Positions 55,658 through 62,883 of a DNA stretch of 64,000 nucleotides are shown piece by piece. Position numbers and translations under genes: made by a program. The notes below the pieces were generated by a model, which was not told the origin of the DNA, ran no database searches, and was given only the letters and a program-made list of their open reading frames with translations. The first letter of the stretch is position 1; every line of letters starts with the position of its first letter. The DNA comes from DTWD01 sp963662965 (GTDB lineage Bacteria > Acidobacteriota > Vicinamibacteria > Vicinamibacterales > UBA8438), in NCBI GenBank assembly GCA_963662965.1, contig OY759970.1:4774001-4838000 (forward strand), given 5' to 3'.

Positions 55658-56128
55658 TCAAGTCCCCACGATTTGAACCGGGATCCCTTCGGGGTCCCTG
55701 ACATAGAACCCGTAGTCGAGGTTCTGTTCAGGAGTCAGCCCAAACTGCGTCAGGGTCCGTGTCACGGACTCTCTATCGAACTCATTGATGGCGATAGCGT
55801 AGTGATCCACGATACCCGTCGGCGGCTTCCGGTGAAGCGATACGAGGATTCTCGTCGTTCCCATTCGGACAATTTCGTTGTCCGTATCCTCATTCAAGAC
55901 AGATAGGCCGAATACCTTTTCGTAGAAGTCGATGGAACGCGGCAAATCCGTGACCTGAATGCTGATGTGGTCGATCCTCGTGGACCGGAACGGCGCCTCT
56001 TGAGCATCAGCGACAGAAGCAGCGCCGCCCGCCGCAACAACCAGCATCGTCAGACTCCCAATCAGTTCCCGCCGAGAGACCTTGCCTTTTTCGAACCGTT
56101 TCACGAGATCGGAAATGATCGTTTCCAT
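55658..56128 (-). CDS. Secreted VOC/glyoxalase-fold protein
   Basis: 156 residues. A leader with SRRELIGSLTMLVVAAGGAA suggests Tat export. The VOC domain follows: IDHISIQVTDLPRSIDFYEK, VFGLSVLNEDTD, YAIAINEF and YGFYVRDPEGIPVQIVG. Metal-binding positions His, and Glu in DPEG, are visible. The reaction is unknown. RBS AGAGG lies just upstream; it follows a kinase 5' fragment by 24 bases. Confidence 0.75.
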   Translation of the reverse strand: METIISDLVKRFEKGKVSRRELIGSLTMLVVAAGGAASVADAQEAPFRSTRIDHISIQVTDLPRSIDFYEKVFGLSVLNEDTDNEIVRMGTTRILVSLHRKPPTGIVDHYAIAINEFDRESVTRTLTQFGLTPEQNLDYGFYVRDPEGIPVQIVGT

Positions 56129-56152
56129 AGGCCTCTTTTGAACCTCACTGGT

Positions 56153-56251
56153 TTAGCCTGCCCAGCCATTTTGTCCGCTTCCCATGTCGCCTTCGCCGAT
56201 CTTGGCGGTGACCTCGTAAGACCCGACACGGTCGCCGGCAGTCAAGGGCAT
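56153..56251 (-). pseudogene. Ser/Thr kinase 5' fragment, leader of VOC gene
   Basis: 32 codons: MPLTAGDRVGSYEVTAKIGE then GDMGSGQNGWAG and TAA. Kinase similarity ends at the P-loop glycines. It begins 4 bases after the DUF4159 stop. Confidence 0.6.
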
Positions 56252-56255
56252 GAAC

Positions 56256-57095
56256 TCAGTGGCTCATCGCGTAGACGATCGCGTTGACGGTGATCTGGAT
56301 GGCGTAGGTCGAATACCGCAGCGGATAGTAGGGACTCTCGGCCCACTCCCAGGCATCCCCGATGTCGGTGTTCCAGTTGATCATGACCATCAACCGGCCC
56401 TGCTCGTCGAAGATGCCGCGGACGTGCGGGGTGATCCCGTCGCGCTGCCAGGTCGGACCGCCCTGGGCGCGACCGATGTTCGGCACCTGCCGGATCTCGT
56501 CGATGTTGTAGAAGGTCGTGAACAAGGGATGGTCGAGCGGGATCTCGATGATCGGATACTCCGGCACCACCCGCTTGATCTCCGCCTCGAAGTTGGCCCA
56601 CTCGGCCGAGCCCCAAAAGTCGTCGATCATCAGAAACCCGCCGGCCAGCAGGTAGTCGCGCAGCCCCTTCACCTCCGGCTCGGTCATGTACATGTAGCCG
56701 ACCTCGAGCGCGTAGAGGAACGGGAACCGGCGGATGTTCGGGTCGTCGAGCTGGACGGCGTTCTCCCTCTCGTAAGCGTCGAGATCGACCAGCCGGTCGA
56801 TGATGGTCAGAAGCTGACGGTCCGCCTTCGGATAGTCGGTGGCCCACGACCCGCCGCGCCAGCCTCGTCCGCCGCTGTAGACCGCCCGGGTGAAGAAGAA
56901 CTCCCGCCCGCCGGCGCTCGGTTTCTTCAGAGTGGGACGGACGTCCTCACGGCGGAAGACCGGTTGGCCCTGGGCCGCCAGCTCAGCCTCGGGTAAGACG
57001 GTCTCCGGCCGCGGCGCGTGTGCGGCAGATGCCGTTTCCCACCACGCAAGCCCCACGCTCGCTACGACCGCCACCGCCACCACAATCCCACGCAT
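56256..57095 (-). CDS. DUF4159 secreted protein
   Basis: 279 residues with a signal peptide (RGIVVAVAVVASVGLAWWET). Mature landmarks are REFFFTRAVYSGGRGWRGGS, WATDYPKADRQLLTIIDRLV, GGFLMIDDFWGSAEWANFEA and LMVMINWNTDIGDAWEWAES, as in DUF4159 proteins, which have a glutamine-amidotransferase-like fold without known catalytic activity and are often near MoxR or gliding-type loci. Here it is embedded between kinase fragments. Confidence 0.8.
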   Translation of the reverse strand: MRGIVVAVAVVASVGLAWWETASAAHAPRPETVLPEAELAAQGQPVFRREDVRPTLKKPSAGGREFFFTRAVYSGGRGWRGGSWATDYPKADRQLLTIIDRLVDLDAYERENAVQLDDPNIRRFPFLYALEVGYMYMTEPEVKGLRDYLLAGGFLMIDDFWGSAEWANFEAEIKRVVPEYPIIEIPLDHPLFTTFYNIDEIRQVPNIGRAQGGPTWQRDGITPHVRGIFDEQGRLMVMINWNTDIGDAWEWAESPYYPLRYSTYAIQITVNAIVYAMSH

Positions 57096-57100
57096 GATGA

Positions 57101-57196
57101 TCAGCCCGGCAGGCCGCAGTCCTGTCCCATGCCCCCCTCGCCGATGAGGGCGGTCACGTCGTAGTGGGCGAGGCGGTCGCCGATGTTCAGGGCCAT
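57101..57196 (-). pseudogene. Ser/Thr kinase 5' fragment, leader of DUF4159 gene
   Basis: 31 codons: MALNIGDRLAHYDVTALIGE then GGMGQDCGLPG and TGA. Only the beginning through the P-loop is kinase-like. DUF4159 starts 5 bases after its stop. Confidence 0.6.
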
Positions 57197-57231
57197 CAGC
57201 TTGGGTATCGGATCGAGCGCAGACTCAGCCG

Positions 57232-57237
57232 ATTATA
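57232..57237 (-). promoter_or_regulatory. -10 box upstream of kinase-fragment/DUF4159 cluster
   Basis: A consensus TATAAT about 36 bases upstream of the first kinase-fragment ATG. An imperfect direct repeat (TTATAGAG near 57233 and 57251) includes it. No convincing -35. Confidence 0.4.
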
Positions 57238-57423
57238 GAGGGCCGTCGTCTTATAGAGAGCCGTCATCGAGGGCGAGGAGCGGACCTTCACCCGGCCTCA
57301 GATCCACACAGTGGTTACAAGTTCGACGCGCCCCGATGCGCCCCGTTACGCCCTGATGGCTACAGTTTCAGTTACAGTCGGGCGCCCTGGCGCCCGGTCA
57401 CGCCCGTAAGTTATTGAAAAGAA

Positions 57424-57467
57424 TGGAGGCGCCGCCAGGATTTGAACCGGGGATGGAGGTTTTGCAG
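57424..57467 (-). other. 3' half of tRNA-Cys, candidate attachment site
   Basis: The minus strand reads CTGCAAAACCTCC (anticodon GCA and 3' stem), a T arm around GGTTCAAAT and an acceptor end GGCGCCT followed by CCA. The 5' half of a tRNA is absent; homology starts at the anticodon loop. Such a 3' tRNA piece is what site-specific integrases leave at the far end of an integrated element. Confidence 0.6.
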
Positions 57468-57624
57468 TGCTCAGCGCCGGCCGAAAACAAAGGGACACTT
57501 GGGTGTTTTGTTGAGGTTCTCGCGTCCTAACTTGGTTGACGTTGGGCTGGTTTTGGCTGACAACGGCTCAGGATTGGGCACAGTCTTGGGCACAGCTCCC
57601 GCGTGCCCACCTTTGCCTCTGTGC

Positions 57625-57729
57625 TCACGCGGCGGGCGTCGGGTCCTGCTGCGCATGCACCAGCACACCGGGTGCGAGCGCCACGAAGATGGTGGCAAGG
57701 GGGATGATCCGGATGTGGCGAGCAGTCAT
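57625..57729 (-). pseudogene. Sel1-family-like secreted protein, 5' fragment
   Basis: 34 codons starting MTARHIRIIPLATIFVALAP with cleavage after HAQ, then a stop. Upstream it has promoter copy e and the tail of a preceding Sel1 gene, the same order as elsewhere. Confidence 0.4.
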
Positions 57730-57765
57730 GGCTGTCTTCAGACGACCACAACGGTGTAGACGCCG

Positions 57766-57795
57766 ATCCTACCGCTGGCTGCCAGGGAGGGCTTA
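57766..57795 (-). promoter_or_regulatory. Repeated promoter module, copy e (degenerate)
   Basis: TAGGAT and the adjoining spacer match copies a and d, but the -35 is lost by a deletion (TAAGCC at 18 bases). Confidence 0.35.
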
Positions 57796-57850
57796 CGGCT
57801 CACGCGGGTGCGCGGCATCCCACTCGCGGGCGAGGCGCTGAGCGTCGGCC
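57793..57850 (-). pseudogene. 3' tail of a Sel1-repeat gene
   Basis: Minus strand: DAQRLAREWDAAHPREP and TAA. Only this tail remains. Confidence 0.5.
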
Positions 57851-57899
57851 AACCTGCTCACACCGGTTCACACAGGGAGGGATTGCACGACCGATCCGA

Positions 57900-58125
57900 C
57901 TACGGTAAAAGGTGTAAATCCCCTTGGGGACGCCAACCCTTTCCCACGATTCTGCACCGCCTCAAGTAACCGTCCGTAGTCGGCATCAAACGTGTCCTCG
58001 GGACCGATGTGCTCGGTGCCCTCGTAGCTCACTTCCCTCTTCGTCGAAATCTCAACGGCAACGCCCAGGAATAGTTTGTCGAACCGGAGTCGAACGAACC
58101 TTTCCAGCGTTACGAACAGAGGCGC
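57900..58125 (-). pseudogene. Hypothetical 3' gene fragment
   Basis: A coherent frame without a start codon, APLFVTLERFVRLRFDKLFL, GVAVEISTKREVSYEGTEHI, FDADYGRLLEAVQNRGKGWR to TAG at 57900. Not recognised. It lies downstream of SelO. Confidence 0.35.
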
Positions 58126-58202
58126 TCACAGGCTGGTGCAGCAGGCGCGCTTGATAAGTCTCTACCAACATCCTTCTGATGAACGAGAACCTTAAGCTCT
58201 GG

Positions 58203-59651
58203 CTAAGTGCCGCAGAAAGTTTCATGGACGATTTCTTCTGGTCGTGGTGGCGTTTCGAGATCAGCGTATTCGACCTGGTCAGCGTAGGGCGCGGCTAGCG
58301 CATCGACGAGACGGTGGAACTGGGCAAAGTCGCCAGCATAGGCGCTCCGGATGGCTTGCTCGACGCGGTGGTTGCGCGGAATCAGGATCGGGTTGGCTGC
58401 GCGCATGTCGGCAAGATGCTTGGCGGGATCGGCTTCGCGACGCCATTTGGCGAACCATTGTTTGAAAGGCTCACTGCTGCGAAACATCGCGGTAAGCGTC
58501 TGAGAATCGTCTCCGCCGGCGACACGCGTGAGCTGACGAAAAAAAAGAGTGTAATCGACCGCTTGGGTGCCCAGTAGATCGAGACACTCCTTGATGAGCT
58601 CGACTGGTGCCTCACGTGGGAGGCCGAATTTGGCGCGGAAGCGGGCGATGTATTGACCGCCGAATCGCTCAGGATATCCGGAGAGGGCAGCTTCGGCGAT
58701 CTTGGTCGCTTTGCTCGGATCCTCAGACAATAATGGCAGCAGGGTTTCCGCGAAGCGAGTGAGGTTCCAGAGCCCGATGTCGGACTGGTTGCCCCAGGCA
58801 TAGCGCGCGCCGGAGTCGATGGAGCTGAAGACGCACTGCGAGTGGAAGGCGTCCATGAATGCGCACGGGCCATAGTCGATCGTTTCTCCAGAAATGGCGG
58901 TATTGTCTGTGTTCATCACACCGTGGATGAAGCCGAGAGACATCCACTGGGCGATCAGATCCGCTTGGACAGCCGCGACCGACTCTAACAAAGCCACATA
59001 AGGATCTGGCGCTTCGGCGGCGGCCGAGTAGTGCCGGGTAATGGCATGATCGGCGAGCAGTCGCAGGGCATCGATATCGTTGCGTGCCAGAAAATACTGA
59101 AAGGTCCCGACGCGAATGTGACTTGCAGCAACGCGGGTGAACACAGCGCCGAGGAGCGGCCCCTCTTGGCGCATGACTCTTTCGCCTGTGGTAACAGCGG
59201 CGAGCGCCCGGGTCGTGGGAACTCCGAGCGCGGCCATAGCTTCGCTGATAATGTATTCGCGGAGCACCGGGCCGAGCGCAGATTTGCCATCGCCGCCCCG
59301 CGAGAATGGCGTGCGGCCTGAGCCCTTCAACTGCAGATCGTAACGTGCGCCGTCGGTGTCGATGACTTCGCCGAGGAGGATCGCGCGACCGTCGCCGAGT
59401 TGTGGCGAGAATCCACCGAACTGGTGGCCTGCGTAGGCTTGGGCAATCGGCTCGGCACCCTCGGGGACCGCGTTGCCCGCGAGCATCGCGACGCCGTCAG
59501 CTGATTCCAGCCAGTCGGCGTCGATCGAGAGCTTTGCCGCTAGTTCGCGGTTGAAACGGATGAGCTTCGCTTCCGGAACACGGGTGGGTTCCTGTTTGGC
59601 GAAGAAACGTTCTGGCAGCTTGGCATACGTGTTGTCGAAGAGAATGTTCAT
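58203..59651 (-). CDS. selO: Protein adenylyltransferase SelO (YdiU family)
   Basis: 482 residues, pseudokinase fold. Motifs: AGHQFGGFSPQLGDGRAILL, DLQLKGSGRTPFSRGGDGKS, HGVMNTDNTAISGETIDYGP and the NPxxIPRNHRVEQAI C-terminal region. It transfers AMP to Ser/Thr/Tyr of redox-related proteins. The last residues are HETFCGT: a Cys third from the end, where animal SelO carries selenocysteine. Less GC-rich than the left half of the window. Promoter copy h is about 75 bases upstream. Confidence 0.92.
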   Translation of the reverse strand: MNILFDNTYAKLPERFFAKQEPTRVPEAKLIRFNRELAAKLSIDADWLESADGVAMLAGNAVPEGAEPIAQAYAGHQFGGFSPQLGDGRAILLGEVIDTDGARYDLQLKGSGRTPFSRGGDGKSALGPVLREYIISEAMAALGVPTTRALAAVTTGERVMRQEGPLLGAVFTRVAASHIRVGTFQYFLARNDIDALRLLADHAITRHYSAAAEAPDPYVALLESVAAVQADLIAQWMSLGFIHGVMNTDNTAISGETIDYGPCAFMDAFHSQCVFSSIDSGARYAWGNQSDIGLWNLTRFAETLLPLLSEDPSKATKIAEAALSGYPERFGGQYIARFRAKFGLPREAPVELIKECLDLLGTQAVDYTLFFRQLTRVAGGDDSQTLTAMFRSSEPFKQWFAKWRREADPAKHLADMRAANPILIPRNHRVEQAIRSAYAGDFAQFHRLVDALAAPYADQVEYADLETPPRPEEIVHETFCGT

Positions 59652-59726
59652 TGAACCACGTGCGGGTGTGTAGCGTCAGAAGTTTGTGCGACTTTATCCG
59701 ACATCTTCGGGGAACCTTTTCGCTCT

Positions 59727-59756
59727 TTGTAGCCCGCTACAAGCTTAGCGGTTCAA
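59727..59756 (-). promoter_or_regulatory. Repeated promoter module, copy h
   Basis: Minus strand TTGAAC, 18 bases, CTACAA (17 to GCTACA). The spacer forms the same hairpin type (CCGCTA/TAGCGG) as copy g, and GTCCCCA precedes the -35. It points at selO. Confidence 0.45.
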
Positions 59757-59822
59757 TGGGGACAGACGATGCATCCTTCTCTCACAATTGTCGAAGGGGC
59801 GGTTCCCCCAGACGAAGAACAC

Positions 59823-60158
59823 ATGAAACTCAGCTACGGATCGTTCGACAGAGATGAACCTCCATTGGCCGAGGATCAGGAGGTCTGGTTCGGGTTCATG
59901 CTGACCGGCTGGGCCGCCAAGGCGACCGAGCCGCTGCACTGGGCCATCTATGCGGCCGGCGCCGTCGGGTTCTGGAAGATGCGCTCCTGGATGTGGCCGT
60001 GGGCGGCCGTCTACGCGCTCCAGGTCGCCATCGGCATGGCGGTCTGGAACGCCCGCCAGGGGTCGTTGGTCGCCGGTGTCGTCAGCTTCGCCGTCTTCCT
60101 GGTGCCGACCATCGCCCTCTATCGCGCCCGCGGCCGCTTCGTCGCCGACGTGCGGTGA
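59823..60158 (+). CDS. Small membrane protein
   Basis: About 111 residues from ATG 59823 (MKLSYGSFDRDEPPLAEDQE). Three hydrophobic stretches follow: WAIYAAGAVGFWKM, WPWAAVYALQVAIGMAVW and LVAGVVSFAVFLVPTIALYR. No known domain. An upstream ATG (59769) would add 18 residues. Function unknown. Confidence 0.5.
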   Translation: MKLSYGSFDRDEPPLAEDQEVWFGFMLTGWAAKATEPLHWAIYAAGAVGFWKMRSWMWPWAAVYALQVAIGMAVWNARQGSLVAGVVSFAVFLVPTIALYRARGRFVADVR

Positions 60159-60162
60159 ACTG

Positions 60163-60300
60163 ATGATCAACCTGTTTCAGCCGGCCCTCGGCCCTGAAGA
60201 ATTTGGATGCGATCCGAGACGTCTTCCAGTCGCACTGGATTGGAAGGGGGCGGTGACGGACCAATTCGAGAGCGACTTCGCGGTCCACTTCTTTGAGAAC
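60163..60300 (+). pseudogene. DegT/DnrJ/EryC1 aminotransferase N-terminal fragment
   Basis: Begins MINLFQPALGPEEF, then in the next frame LDAIRDVFQSHWIGRGR, then back to TDQFESDFAVHF. This is the usual start of sugar aminotransferases (MIPxFxPxxGxEEL, FxSxWIGxGxx, FExxFAxxxG). Two frame changes and no further homology; a remnant. Confidence 0.55.
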
Positions 60301-60411
60301 TCAATGCCCGCTCCAGTCTTACGCGTCTGCGGTGTCCTTGGCGTGCTGGCCGGACTCGCCCGCGTGGCAGAACTCCGCGTGGTCAGGTTCAACGCGGACG
60401 GGGGTTACGGC

Positions 60412-61419
60412 TTAGGCATCCCACTCCACAATGAACCCTAGATTCCGGGCTTCATTCCATCGTGCCACATGGAAGCCCTCTATTTGTTTGCAGTCCTCAC
60501 TGCCATATTGTTTGATGAGCGTTTCACGAAGGGGATGATGACTCTGAATCAGGAAATCGTTCCGAGTCAGAAGCTGGTTCTGTAGTCCGGGAGTCGGCAG
60601 CCTCTTACCTTTTCGAATATTGCAATCCTGACAGGCGAGTACAAGATTCCACACTCCATCGACGTCCGCCTGGAACTCTTCTTCTCTTCCCAGCTTCCAA
60701 GGGAAGAAATGATCAACATGGGGATTTAGTTCTGCTTCTGACAAGCTGATCGCGCAAGCACAATAAAAACACTTTCCCTTTTGGTAACTATTCAGTGCGG
60801 ATCTACAACTCGCAAGTGAGACGCGGCGATGCTTACCAGCTTTTCCGAAAAGATATTTAGTGTCCGTGTCGTATTCAATACTCAGTAGATTACGCGAGAT
60901 GTTCATCTCCCACGCTGCCTCCACTAAGCGCCAACGCGTTTCGGTTTCTTCTCCTAAACTTCCAAACTGGGTCGTCTCTAAAAGCATCGACAAATTGTCA
61001 GACACCACGATTCCTTCACGTATGTTGGTCGGCTTCTTTAGATCACAAAACCGTGGGAGTGTCTTGCTGTCGACGTTATGGAACGCCTCGAGAACATTTT
61101 GGAACCCGCGCTTTACAGTTAACTCAATTAACTCCTTGTGAGTTAGTTCACCAGTATTAAAGTGTCTGCACGCGTCAAGAAACGTACTCTTAGAATTAGT
61201 TCCCTGCTTATTAACCTTTCGTAGATGCTCCACCAAGTTCCGAGAGTACGGCTCGGCTAATTCGTCGAGCCTGATGTGTTGCCCGCTTTCCGGGAGTAAC
61301 TCCAGGAGACTCTTGGCGAGTGCAAACTTAAAGGTCGCCGAGTTGTCACCGTATAAAATAATTGCTCGCCAGATAGTCTCTAATCGCGGATCGTTTGCGA
61401 GAAACCGTTCGGCTCGCAC
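60412..61419 (-). CDS. HNH endonuclease-domain protein
   Basis: 335 residues. The N-terminal 220 residues are helical and not recognised (RAERFLANDPRLETIWRAII). The C-terminal part holds an HNH nuclease core: KGKCFYCACAISLSEAELNP, HVDHFFPWKLGREEEF and WNLVLACQDCNIRKGKRLPT, with four zinc cysteines and the catalytic HVDH His. GTG start is one base after the HIT stop with GGGGAGG 8 bases upstream. Third gene of an AT-richer operon that looks like a defence module. Confidence 0.75.
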   Translation of the reverse strand: MRAERFLANDPRLETIWRAIILYGDNSATFKFALAKSLLELLPESGQHIRLDELAEPYSRNLVEHLRKVNKQGTNSKSTFLDACRHFNTGELTHKELIELTVKRGFQNVLEAFHNVDSKTLPRFCDLKKPTNIREGIVVSDNLSMLLETTQFGSLGEETETRWRLVEAAWEMNISRNLLSIEYDTDTKYLFGKAGKHRRVSLASCRSALNSYQKGKCFYCACAISLSEAELNPHVDHFFPWKLGREEEFQADVDGVWNLVLACQDCNIRKGKRLPTPGLQNQLLTRNDFLIQSHHPLRETLIKQYGSEDCKQIEGFHVARWNEARNLGFIVEWDA

Positions 61420-61420
61420 C

Positions 61421-61801
61421 TCAATACCTCCCCTTCGCTGGTATCACGTGCCTGATCCCACCTCGGGGATCAACAACATCACCGTTCCGCCTCGGAATGA
61501 GGTGAATGTGACAGTGGAACACGGTCTGGCCGGCGACAGCACCGGCATTCATACCGATATTGAAACCTTCAACGGATGAGTCCTTGTCTCTGAAGTCGTC
61601 ACGGAGTTGCCGCAGCAAACCATCACAGGCAAGCAGCTCGTCCTGTGTCAACGAAAAGTAGTTTTCGGCGTGGCGCTTTGGTATCACCAAAAGGTGTCCA
61701 TCCGTGACGGGGAACTTGTCACGGATGGCATACGCAAGTGAGTTTTCGGCGACGATCCGATCTGCAGGAATCGAACAGAACACACAGGCGTTATTGTCCA
61801 A
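61421..61801 (-). CDS. HIT-family nucleotide hydrolase
   Basis: 126 residues from a TTG at 61801 (DNNACVFCSIPADRIVAEN), the normal length for HIT proteins. CxxC near the N-terminus, VIPKRHAENYFSL, and the histidine triad HCHIHLIPR near the C-terminus. The family hydrolyses nucleoside phosphoramidates or dinucleotides through a His-AMP intermediate. The open frame extends to 61966 over the previous gene, but family similarity starts at DNNACVFC. Middle gene of the three-gene operon, 4 bases after the upstream stop. Confidence 0.85.
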   Translation of the reverse strand: MDNNACVFCSIPADRIVAENSLAYAIRDKFPVTDGHLLVIPKRHAENYFSLTQDELLACDGLLRQLRDDFRDKDSSVEGFNIGMNAGAVAGQTVFHCHIHLIPRRNGDVVDPRGGIRHVIPAKGRY

Positions 61802-61805
61802 CGTG

Positions 61806-62426
61806 TTATCCCAACACTTCCCACGCAAAAACACGGCCGGTCCTATGGACAGGATGAACCAACTCGTCGTACGAAGCCACGGCTCTTTCTCCCAACTGAA
61901 CAGTGCTTCGGCTGAGAATTTCGAATGCTTGGATAGCCGGGTCCATTGAAAAGTCGGGATAGTCATACCCGTAGATCACCACGGCCTTGCGTCCAGAAAA
62001 CCCAGAATCGATCAACTTTGAGCAATCTGTGACTGCGCTACGATCTTGCGGGTAAGGCGAAAGGATATGCATCAGAATGTTATCGTTCGGTTTACCGTTG
62101 TCGCCCATTCTTCGCAACATCTTGACCTCAATCGCCCACTCCCAATTTGGCTCAGACCCGATACATAGGTCGCACTTCTGACGAGATACCTCTGGATACG
62201 GAACGTTAAGAGTTAGTTTGCCCTCGTAACGTTCCGAAAACAGACGCTGTAGTTCTTCAACGACCAACGTGACGGTCTGGGTTTCAGGATGAGGACCAAT
62301 TCCAGGTTGATATAGGTCCCCGGTTCTTGCGTTTGATGCCTGTGGATGTCGGTTGTCAATCTCTTTTATTGCCGCTGCGATATCGGACACGAATACAGAC
62401 AAGTTCTCGAAGGCTAATCCAGTCAT
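61806..62426 (-). CDS. PD-(D/E)XK nuclease-like protein
   Basis: 206 residues. The segment VPYPEVSRQKCDLCIGSEPN followed by WEWAIEVKML has the D...ExK spacing of the PD-(D/E)XK restriction-endonuclease fold, preceded by a helix (VTLVVEELQRLFSERYEGKL) as is common. The C-terminal half (RKAVVIYGYDYPDFSMDP) adds a strand-helix layer. No named family recognised. First gene of the HIT-HNH operon. ATG lies 12 bases after the -10 of promoter copy c, implying an almost leaderless mRNA. Confidence 0.55.
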   Translation of the reverse strand: MTGLAFENLSVFVSDIAAAIKEIDNRHPQASNARTGDLYQPGIGPHPETQTVTLVVEELQRLFSERYEGKLTLNVPYPEVSRQKCDLCIGSEPNWEWAIEVKMLRRMGDNGKPNDNILMHILSPYPQDRSAVTDCSKLIDSGFSGRKAVVIYGYDYPDFSMDPAIQAFEILSRSTVQLGERAVASYDELVHPVHRTGRVFAWEVLG

Positions 62427-62438
62427 TACCGGACTCTA

Positions 62439-62467
62439 GCCTACCGCTGGCTGGTGGGCGGTTCAAC
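62439..62467 (-). promoter_or_regulatory. Repeated promoter module, copy c
   Basis: Minus strand TTGAAC, 17 bases, TAGGCT, preceded by GTCCCCG and by a Sel1-tail relic (CCGCGCACCCGCGC). Likely promoter of the PD-(D/E)XK-HIT-HNH operon. Confidence 0.6.
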
Positions 62468-62601
62468 GGGGACGGGGGTTAGCGCGGGTGCGCGGCCCTG
62501 AGGAGATCCCGTGATTCATTTTTTGACAAAAAGAGGTGGACCCCGAAATTCGGACAGGTTGCTAAGGTGGATTCCGACCTCAGAATGGAGAGATCGGAAT
62601 C

Positions 62602-62883
62602 ATGCAGAAACGGAAAAAATACCCCGCTGAGCTGAAGGCCCGCGTGGCACTGCAGGCGCTTCGCGGCGAGCAGACGATGGCGGAGCTGTCGTCGCGCTAC
62701 AAGATCCACCCGAACCTGATCGCGAACTGGAAGAAGAAAGCCCAGGAGGCGCTTGTGGACGTCTTCTCGGACCACCAGCAGCGCCGAGAGGCGTCTCGCG
62801 ATGCGGAGATTCAGGAGCTGCGAGCGAAGGTCGGCGAGCTCGTCATCGAGAAGGATTTTTTGTCCAAGGCCTTCGGCCGTTGA
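62602..62883 (+). CDS. IS3 OrfA (copy 3)
   Basis: 93 residues, identical to the other OrfA copies except Lys in LRAKVGEL (Thr in copies 1 and 2). Slippery TTTTTTG present. Confidence 0.9.
   Translation: MQKRKKYPAELKARVALQALRGEQTMAELSSRYKIHPNLIANWKKKAQEALVDVFSDHQQRREASRDAEIQELRAKVGELVIEKDFLSKAFGR

Noticed and set aside
32039..62467. The repeated intergenic module as integron attC sites
   Set aside because: TTGAAC/GTTCAA resembles core-site letters, but the other half-site (GTTRRRY at the expected distance) is missing and the conserved geometry is that of -35/-10 hexamers with a 17-base spacer.
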